A DNA stretch of 10,284 nucleotides from Pseudomonadota bacterium (lineage in GTDB: Bacteria > Pseudomonadota > Alphaproteobacteria > Rhizobiales > Xanthobacteraceae): the NCBI GenBank assembly GCA_023449855.1, contig JAEXHR010000160.1, positions 1 through 10,284 of the forward strand. The letters run 5' to 3'. The number at the start of each line of letters is the position of its first letter. The first letter of the stretch is position 1. Of this stretch, positions 5,475-10,284 are shown piece after piece. Made by a program: the position numbers and the translations under genes. The notes beneath the pieces were generated by a model, which worked only from the letters and a program-made list of their open reading frames with translations, searched no databases and was not told the origin of the DNA.

Positions 5475-6812
5475 TCAGCCCGTCGTGATCGCCGTCTCGA
5501 CATCGGACGGATCGATGTCCTGGTTCAGCCGGGCGTGCATCGTTTCCTTGTCGAGCTCGCCTTCCCACCACGACACGAACACCGCGGCGATGCCGTTGCC
5601 GGTGATGTTGGTGAGCGCACGGACCTCGCTCATGAACTTGTCGATCGAGAACACGATCGCCATGCCCGGCACGAGGCGCGGATCGACCACCGCCAGCGTG
5701 GCCGCCAGTGTGATGAAGCCGGCGCCGGTGACGCCCGAGGCGCCCTTCGAGGTCAGCATGGCCACGATCAGGATGGTGATCTGCTGGCCGAAGGAGAGTT
5801 CGACACCGAGCGCCTGGGCGATGAACAGGGTCGCCAGCGTCATGTAGATATTGGTGCCGTCGAGATTGAACGAATAGCCGGTCGGCACCACGAGGCCCAC
5901 CACCGACTTCGAACAACCGAGACGCTGCAGCTTTTCCATCAGCTGCGGCAGCGCGCTTTCCGACGACGAAGTGCCGAGCACGATCAGCAACTCATCCTTG
6001 ATGTAGCGGATGAACTTGAAAATGCTGAAGCCGACGATGCGCGCAATGATGCCGAGCACGACGACCACGAACAGCAGCGCGGTCCCGTAGAACAGCAGGA
6101 TCAGGCTGAACAGATTGGTCAACGCGGCCGGGCCGAACTTGCCGATCGTATAGGCCATGGCGCCGAACGCACCGATGGGCGCCGCCTTCATGACGATGGC
6201 GATGACGCCAAACACCGCATGCGACGTATCGTCGATGATATCGCGCAGTTTGTGGCCGCGCTCGCCGAGCGCCATCAGTGCGAAGCCGAACAGGATCGCG
6301 AACAGCAGCACTTGCAGGATGTCGCCCTTGGCGAAGGCGCCGACCACGCTGTCCGGAATGATGTTGAGCACGAAGTCCACCGACTTCTGCGCTTCCGCCT
6401 GCTTCACGTAACCGGCGACCGCCGCATTGGTGGGGTCGACCTTCGCCGTCAGGCCATGGCCGACCTGAAAGAGGTTGCCCATGATCAGGCCGAGGATCAG
6501 CGCAAAGGTCGAGACGATCTCGAAATAGACCAGCGCCTTGATGCCGACGCGGCCGACCTTCTTGGCGTCCTGGATGTGCGCGATGCCCGAGACCACGGTG
6601 CAGAAGATGATCGGCGCGATCACCATCTTGATCAGCTTGATGAAGCCGTCGCCGAGCGCCTTGATCCAGTCATTGGTGGCGAATTTCGGCTCCAGCCACC
6701 CGACAAGAACGCCGATGACGATGGCGATCAGCACCTGAATATAGAGGACCTTGTACCAGGGCTTTTTCGCCTCTGAGGCGCCCGCATGGGGCGCCGCGGT
6801 AGTCACCGACAT
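5475..6812 (-). CDS. dctA: C4-dicarboxylate transporter DctA
   Basis: This is a sodium- or proton-coupled symporter of the DAACS (glutamate transporter-like) family that takes up succinate, fumarate and malate across the inner membrane. It is 445 aa, the normal length. The family landmarks are all present: LGTSSSESALPQL (residues 279-290, the serine-rich re-entrant hairpin 1), PTGYSFNLDGTNIYM (310-324, the NMDGT-like unwound TM7), SKGASGVTGAGF (355-366, hairpin 2) and DKFMSEVRALTNITGN (391-406), with the substrate-contacting Arg and Asn of TM8. I choose ATG 6812 (MSVTTAAPHAG), which has GGGAGA 9 bases upstream (6822-6827); the frame extends to 6839 without support. No dctB or dctD is next to it, and the 120 bases upstream contain no GG-N10-GC sigma-54 pattern. 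Assignment is confident; substrate range is inferred from the family. Confidence 0.96.
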   Translation of the reverse strand: MSVTTAAPHAGASEAKKPWYKVLYIQVLIAIVIGVLVGWLEPKFATNDWIKALGDGFIKLIKMVIAPIIFCTVVSGIAHIQDAKKVGRVGIKALVYFEIVSTFALILGLIMGNLFQVGHGLTAKVDPTNAAVAGYVKQAEAQKSVDFVLNIIPDSVVGAFAKGDILQVLLFAILFGFALMALGERGHKLRDIIDDTSHAVFGVIAIVMKAAPIGAFGAMAYTIGKFGPAALTNLFSLILLFYGTALLFVVVVLGIIARIVGFSIFKFIRYIKDELLIVLGTSSSESALPQLMEKLQRLGCSKSVVGLVVPTGYSFNLDGTNIYMTLATLFIAQALGVELSFGQQITILIVAMLTSKGASGVTGAGFITLAATLAVVDPRLVPGMAIVFSIDKFMSEVRALTNITGNGIAAVFVSWWEGELDKETMHARLNQDIDPSDVETAITTG

Positions 6813-6932
6813 TGAACGTTGTCTCCCAGTTCGTCGCAAAACTGGGGGTCCTTACACGCAATAATGTCGCACCCGCAACCCGCCATACGGAATAAAATAT
6901 CCGATCAGGCGAGAAAATGGTCGAATACACGC
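6813..6932 (-). promoter_or_regulatory. dctA upstream region with ribosome binding site
   Basis: This 120-base spacer separates the bioY stop from the dctA start on the same strand. It contains the ribosome binding site GGGAGA (6822-6827) and an A+T-rich patch around 6890-6902 that could hold a promoter, though I find no well-spaced -35/-10 pair. There is no terminator hairpin after bioY, so read-through from bioY into dctA is possible. Confidence 0.4.
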
Positions 6933-7523
6933 CTAGTTGCTGCGACGTCCCGCCGCACCATATGCGAGCGGAATGACGAGCGCGCCGATCGCATTTTTCA
7001 GCAGCGCGCCGGCCAGGAACGGAGTCACGCCGACGATCAGCGCCTTGCCGACCCCGAGGCCGACGCCGAAGGCGAGCCAGGCCCAACCCATTGAAAGAAT
7101 AACGAAATGACCAATCGCCATGGCAAGGAACAGCCAGCCGACCGAGCGATCCCAGCCGCGCTCCGCGAGCCAACCGGTGATGAAGGCCGCGACCACAAAG
7201 CCGAACAGAAAGCCCGCGGTGGCGCCGAACAGCGGCTTCAGGCCCCCGACCGGGCCGGCAAAGACCGGCAATCCGCAAGCACCGACAACGAGATAGAGGA
7301 CGAGCGTCGCCGTCCCCAGCCGCCAGCCATAGGCGGCACCGATCATCAGCACGACCAGTGTCTGCAGCGTCATCGGCACGAAGGGCAGTTGCAGGTTCAC
7401 CTTGGCGGAAACGGCCAGCAGCACCACGCCGGCAACCGCCAGAATGGCCGCGCGCCGCAAGGCGGCCGCAGGATTGCCGCTTGAGGGCCACAGGACCGCG
7501 GCGATCGGAGACGGCATGCTCAT
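6933..7523 (-). CDS. bioY: Biotin transporter BioY (ECF substrate-binding S-component)
   Basis: This is an integral membrane biotin-binding protein of 196 aa, within the usual 180-200. The family signature is clear: a first helix followed by KVNLQLPFVPMTLQTLVVLM (residues 41-60), GAAYG, then GACGLPVFAGPVGGLKPLFGATAGFLFGF (81-109), and near the end VTPFLAGALLKNAIGAL (166-182). Six membrane helices are likely. BioY works alone or with an ECF ATPase and T-component (BioM, BioN); neither is in this window. ATG 7523 begins one base after the stop of the aminotransferase, so translation is probably coupled and the two are co-transcribed. The frame stays open upstream to 7733, but that part overlaps the aminotransferase and is its shadow. 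In alphaproteobacteria bioY is often repressed by BioR; I see no BioR-like box upstream of the operon. Confidence 0.94.
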   Translation of the reverse strand: MSMPSPIAAVLWPSSGNPAAALRRAAILAVAGVVLLAVSAKVNLQLPFVPMTLQTLVVLMIGAAYGWRLGTATLVLYLVVGACGLPVFAGPVGGLKPLFGATAGFLFGFVVAAFITGWLAERGWDRSVGWLFLAMAIGHFVILSMGWAWLAFGVGLGVGKALIVGVTPFLAGALLKNAIGALVIPLAYGAAGRRSN

Positions 7524-7524
7524 G

Positions 7525-8712
7525 TCAGGCCAGCCACTTGCAGATGCGCGCGACGGCATCCTGCATCTCCGCGCTGGAGCGCGCATAAGAGAAGCGGATG
7601 AAGGACTTACCGTGGAACGGATCGAAATCGGCGCCCGGCGTCGCGGCCACATGAGCCTGCTCGAGCATCTGTTTGGCGAATTCGAAGCTGTCGTCCGTAA
7701 AGCGCGAAACATCCGCGTAAAGATAGAATGCACCGTCCGCTGGAAGGAATTCGGTGAGGCCGCCTTGCGGCAATCCGGTGGTCAGAATGCGGCGGTTCTC
7801 CTGATAGCCGTGCTTGATCTCCTCCATCTCGGCAGCCCCGTCGAACGCCGCCTCCGCCGCGATCTGCGACAGCGTGGGAACCGAGATGGACAGATTCTGC
7901 TGCAAACGTTCCATGGAGCGAACAAGCGGCGGCGGCACCACCATCCAGCCAACACGCCAGCCGGTCATGCAGAAGTATTTCGAGAACGAATTGATGATGA
8001 GCGCATTCGGCGACAGCTCCGCCGCCGTCACGGCCGGGAATGCGTAATCGAGGCCGTGATAGATCTCGTCGGAGATGAAGCGGATGCCCTCGCTCTCCGC
8101 GGCCGCGATCAGACTGCTGAGCGCCTCGCGTGACATCATGGTGCCGGTGGGATTGGCCGGGCTTGCGACCAGAACGCCCTTCAACGGCTTCTTGCGATGC
8201 TCGGCCAGCAGAGCCTCGCCCGTCAGCGCATGACGCGTCTCCGCATGCGTCTCGATCAGCACCGGCTCGCAGCCGAGCGCGGTGAGGATGTGCCGGTATG
8301 GCGGATAGCCGGGCGCTGCGATGGCGACTCGGTCGCCAGGCTCGAACAGTGCGAGGAAAGCAAGGATGAACGCTCCGGACGATCCCGTCGTCACCACGAT
8401 CTGTTCGGCATCGACCTCGCAGCCATAGGCGTCGCGATAGTGCCGCGCGATGCGCGCGCGCAGCGATGGTGTGCCGAGGGCGGCGGTATATTCAATCTGC
8501 CCGCGTGCCAGCGCATCCTGCGCCGCCTTGATCGCCGTCTGCGGCGCCGGCGCGGCGGGCTGGCCGACTTCCATATGGATCACATGACCGCCCGCGGCCT
8601 CGATGCGCGCGGCGGCGGCCATCACGTCCATCACCATGAAGGAGGGAACATCGCTGCGGCCGGACGCCGCAAGCAGATGGTGGGCGCGGGCACGGAGGAT
8701 CGTATCGGACAT
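7525..8712 (-). CDS. Pyridoxal phosphate-dependent class I aminotransferase
   Basis: This is a cytoplasmic fold-type I aminotransferase of 395 aa, full length. Landmarks in order: MEVGQPAAPAP (47-57), EYTAALGTPSLRARIA with the substrate-side Tyr (74-89), VTTGSSGAF for phosphate binding (107-115), SPANPTG with N187, SDEIYHGL with D215 and Y218, NSFSKYFCMTGWRVGW with the Schiff-base lysine K245 and R253, and FIRFSYA with R373, the usual carboxylate-binding arginine. The substrate is not evident; relatives are annotated loosely as aspartate/alanine-type aminotransferases. Start ATG 8712 has only a weak CAGG upstream, and the PSFMVMDV region at residue 23 matches where homologues become conserved, so the true start may be ATG at residue 26. 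The stop is one base from the start of bioY, pointing to a shared operon and perhaps a link to biotin or its precursors, which is inference. Confidence 0.93.
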   Translation of the reverse strand: MSDTILRARAHHLLAASGRSDVPSFMVMDVMAAAARIEAAGGHVIHMEVGQPAAPAPQTAIKAAQDALARGQIEYTAALGTPSLRARIARHYRDAYGCEVDAEQIVVTTGSSGAFILAFLALFEPGDRVAIAAPGYPPYRHILTALGCEPVLIETHAETRHALTGEALLAEHRKKPLKGVLVASPANPTGTMMSREALSSLIAAAESEGIRFISDEIYHGLDYAFPAVTAAELSPNALIINSFSKYFCMTGWRVGWMVVPPPLVRSMERLQQNLSISVPTLSQIAAEAAFDGAAEMEEIKHGYQENRRILTTGLPQGGLTEFLPADGAFYLYADVSRFTDDSFEFAKQMLEQAHVAATPGADFDPFHGKSFIRFSYARSSAEMQDAVARICKWLA

Positions 8713-8832
8713 CGTATCGAACCTGGAAATCTGCTATCAGCGCGGCGGAAGCATTTGCTGCGGGCGAGCCACGCCGTGCTCCCGCCGCAATATTGGATTG
8801 TACCGACTTATCGCGAATCCCAACCCCGGCCA
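8713..8832. promoter_or_regulatory. Divergent promoter region of the aminotransferase-bioY operon and the M48 protease
   Basis: These 120 bases must hold promoters for both directions. I find no convincing -35/-10 pair on either strand and no BioR-like palindrome (TTATAGATAA type). Neither flanking ATG has a strong Shine-Dalgarno sequence. Confidence 0.35.
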
Positions 8833-10254
8833 ATGACGAAAGACTTGCATCTGCAGCCCAATAAAGCCTCACCGGCCAAAGCTGCAATCCGGACATTCTC
8901 CAGGCTGACTGCGCTGCTCACCGCTGCCGCCATCGCGCTGGCGCCGCTTCCCGCGCGCGCGCAGCAGGGCGGCGGCCCTGCCCTGCTGCGCGATGCCGAG
9001 ATCGAACAGTTGCTGCGCGACTATACGCGCCCGATCCTGCGCGCCGCCGGGCTCGAGAAGCAGAACATCCAGGTCGTCATCATCAACAATGCGACCTTCA
9101 ACGCCTTCGTCGCCGACGGTCGCCGCATCTTCGTCAATTACGGCGCGCTGATGCAGTCGCAGACGCCGAACCAGATCATCGGCGTGCTCGCGCACGAGAC
9201 CGGCCATCTCGCCGGCGGCCATCTGTCGAAGCTGCGCCAGCGTCTCGCCGAAGCGCAGACGCAGATGATCATCGCCATGCTGCTCGGCGTCGGCGCCATG
9301 GCTGCGGGCGCGCGTGGCGGCAACTCCAATGGCAATATGAGCAATGTCGGCGCCGCCGCGGTGACCGCGCCACAGGCGATGATGATGAACACCATGCTGG
9401 CCTATCAGCGCCAGCATGAAGAAAACGCGGATCGTGCCGGCGTCAAATATCTGACCCAGACCGGCCAGTCCGCGAAAGGCATGTACGAAACCTTCAAGCG
9501 CTTCTCATCGGACAGCCTGTTCGCGGCGCGCGGCAGCGATCCCTATATGCAGTCGCATCCGATGCCGCAGGAGCGCGTCGCCGCACTCGAAGGCCTCGCC
9601 AAGGCCAGTCCCTATTGGGACAAGAAGGACGATCCGGCGCTGCAGCTGCGCCACGACCTGATGCGCGCGAAGACCTCGGGCTTCATGGAGCAGCGCGACA
9701 CCGTGATCCGGCGCTATCCGCCGTCCGACACCAGCCTGCCCGCGCAATATGCCCGCGCCATCGCCACCTATCGCCACGGTGACCTGACAGTCGCCATCGC
9801 GCAGATCGACCAGCTCATCAAGGCGCAGCCGAACAATCCGTATTTCTACGAACTGCGCGGCCAGGCGCTGCTCGAAGGCGGCCGGCCCAATGAAGCGATC
9901 GCGCCGCTGCGCCGCGCCGTGCAGCTCTCCGGCAATGCGCCGCTGATCGAGATGATGCTCGGCCAGGCCCTCGTCGCCTCCGACAACAAGGCCTATACGG
10001 ACGAAGCCATCCGCATCCTCAAGGGCGCAATCGCCCGTGAAGGCGAAGCGCCGTCTGGCTATCAGCAGCTCGCAATGGCCTATGGCCGCAAGGGTGAACT
10101 CGCGGAGGCGGACCTCGCCTCGGCGCAAGCCGCATTCCTGCGCGGCGACAACAAGACCGCGCGCGATCTGGCCTCGCGTGCGAAGGCAAGGTTTGCGGTG
10201 GGAACGCCGGGCTGGGTAAAGGCCGATGACATCATCGCGGCGAAAGTGAAGTAG
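8833..10254 (+). CDS. Exported M48 family metalloprotease with TPR repeats (BepA-like)
   Basis: This is a predicted periplasmic zinc protease of 473 aa of the BepA (YfgC) type, which helps assemble and quality-control outer-membrane proteins in E. coli. Residues 1-43 look like a signal peptide with a long basic n-region, hydrophobic core LTALLTAAAIALAPL and cleavage after ARA (41-43). The peptidase domain has HETGH (121-125) with catalytic E122 and zinc ligands H121 and H125. The third ligand is probably E196 in HEENAD (195-200). A small-residue and Met-rich stretch (152-190) lies between them. SHPMPQER (241-248) is the usual downstream His-Pro motif; in BepA a histidine in this region acts as an active-site switch. 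TPR-like helices occupy about 303-460. ATG 8833 is chosen because the signal peptide follows directly; the frame is open back to 8197 but overlaps the divergent gene. No strong ribosome binding site is visible. It may belong to an operon continuing beyond the window. Confidence 0.92.
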   Translation: MTKDLHLQPNKASPAKAAIRTFSRLTALLTAAAIALAPLPARAQQGGGPALLRDAEIEQLLRDYTRPILRAAGLEKQNIQVVIINNATFNAFVADGRRIFVNYGALMQSQTPNQIIGVLAHETGHLAGGHLSKLRQRLAEAQTQMIIAMLLGVGAMAAGARGGNSNGNMSNVGAAAVTAPQAMMMNTMLAYQRQHEENADRAGVKYLTQTGQSAKGMYETFKRFSSDSLFAARGSDPYMQSHPMPQERVAALEGLAKASPYWDKKDDPALQLRHDLMRAKTSGFMEQRDTVIRRYPPSDTSLPAQYARAIATYRHGDLTVAIAQIDQLIKAQPNNPYFYELRGQALLEGGRPNEAIAPLRRAVQLSGNAPLIEMMLGQALVASDNKAYTDEAIRILKGAIAREGEAPSGYQQLAMAYGRKGELAEADLASAQAAFLRGDNKTARDLASRAKARFAVGTPGWVKADDIIAAKVK

Positions 10255-10258
10255 TGAA

Positions 10259-10284
10259 GTAGGATGGGTTGAGCGAAGCGATAC
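10259..10284. repeat. REP-like palindromic repeat cut by the window end
   Basis: GTAGGATGGGTTGAGCGAAG followed by CGATAC begins five bases after the protease stop. It carries the same GAGCGAAGCG centre as the repeats in 5304-5463 but with different arms (GATGGGT). The matching right arm would lie just past the window end. Confidence 0.6.

Noticed and set aside
5382..6776. 464-codon open frame on the + strand opposite dctA
   Set aside because: Its start lies in a REP-like repeat and the rest is antisense to dctA, which shows all DAACS family motifs. The product has shadow-like Asp/Arg/His/Gln composition.
7524..7733. 70-codon N-terminal extension of the bioY frame
   Set aside because: It lies inside the aminotransferase coding region, and BioY proteins start close to ATG 7523.
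8197..8832. 212-codon N-terminal extension of the M48 protease frame
   Set aside because: It overlaps the divergent aminotransferase and encodes no recognisable domain, whereas ATG 8833 places a signal peptide directly at the N-terminus.
8713..8832. BioR operator upstream of the aminotransferase-bioY operon
   Set aside because: No TTATAGATAA-like palindrome is present in the 120-base divergent spacer.

Overview
The window looks like a chromosomal stretch of an alphaproteobacterium, most likely a member of the Bradyrhizobium/Rhodopseudomonas/Afipia group. The basis is the high G+C content, the RNase E with a long acidic insertion inside its S1 domain, the DctA and BioY sequences, and short intergenic palindromes built around a GAGCGAAGCG core. 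The exact genus is inference. I see no tRNA, rRNA, insertion sequence, phage gene or CRISPR array.

Layout, left to right. Positions 1-317 are the leader side of the RNase E gene and hold no confident gene. The RNase E gene (rne, + strand) fills 318-3359 and ends in a strong hairpin with A and T tracts on either side. That hairpin can stop transcription from both directions. A GlxA-type DJ-1/AraC regulator (- strand, 3416-4384) converges on rne at this terminator. The regulator is divergent from a two-gene membrane-protein operon (DUF3817 protein, 4523-4861; CopD/HemJ-like protein, 4864-5271; + strand). The shared promoter region carries a direct repeat with exactly 21-bp spacing, the classic geometry of an AraC-family operator.

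Positions 5272-5474 separate the convergent CopD-like and dctA genes. This spacer is packed with palindromic repeats and a decayed relative of the rne terminator. The C4-dicarboxylate transporter dctA (- strand, 5475-6812) follows. Upstream of it on the same strand are bioY (biotin transport S-component, 6933-7523) and a class I aminotransferase (7525-8712), which are separated by one base and so probably translationally coupled. The aminotransferase is divergent from an exported M48 metalloprotease with TPR repeats (BepA-like, 8833-10254, + strand). The window ends inside another short palindromic repeat.

Functionally these are mostly housekeeping and nutrient-handling genes: RNA decay, dicarboxylate uptake, biotin uptake, amino-acid transamination and envelope protein quality control, plus one local regulator with probable divergent targets. 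I do not see a striking new system. The points most worth following up are the AraC-type operator between the GlxA-like regulator and the DUF3817/CopD pair, the aminotransferase-bioY coupling, and the shared palindrome-plus-terminator module in two intergenic regions.
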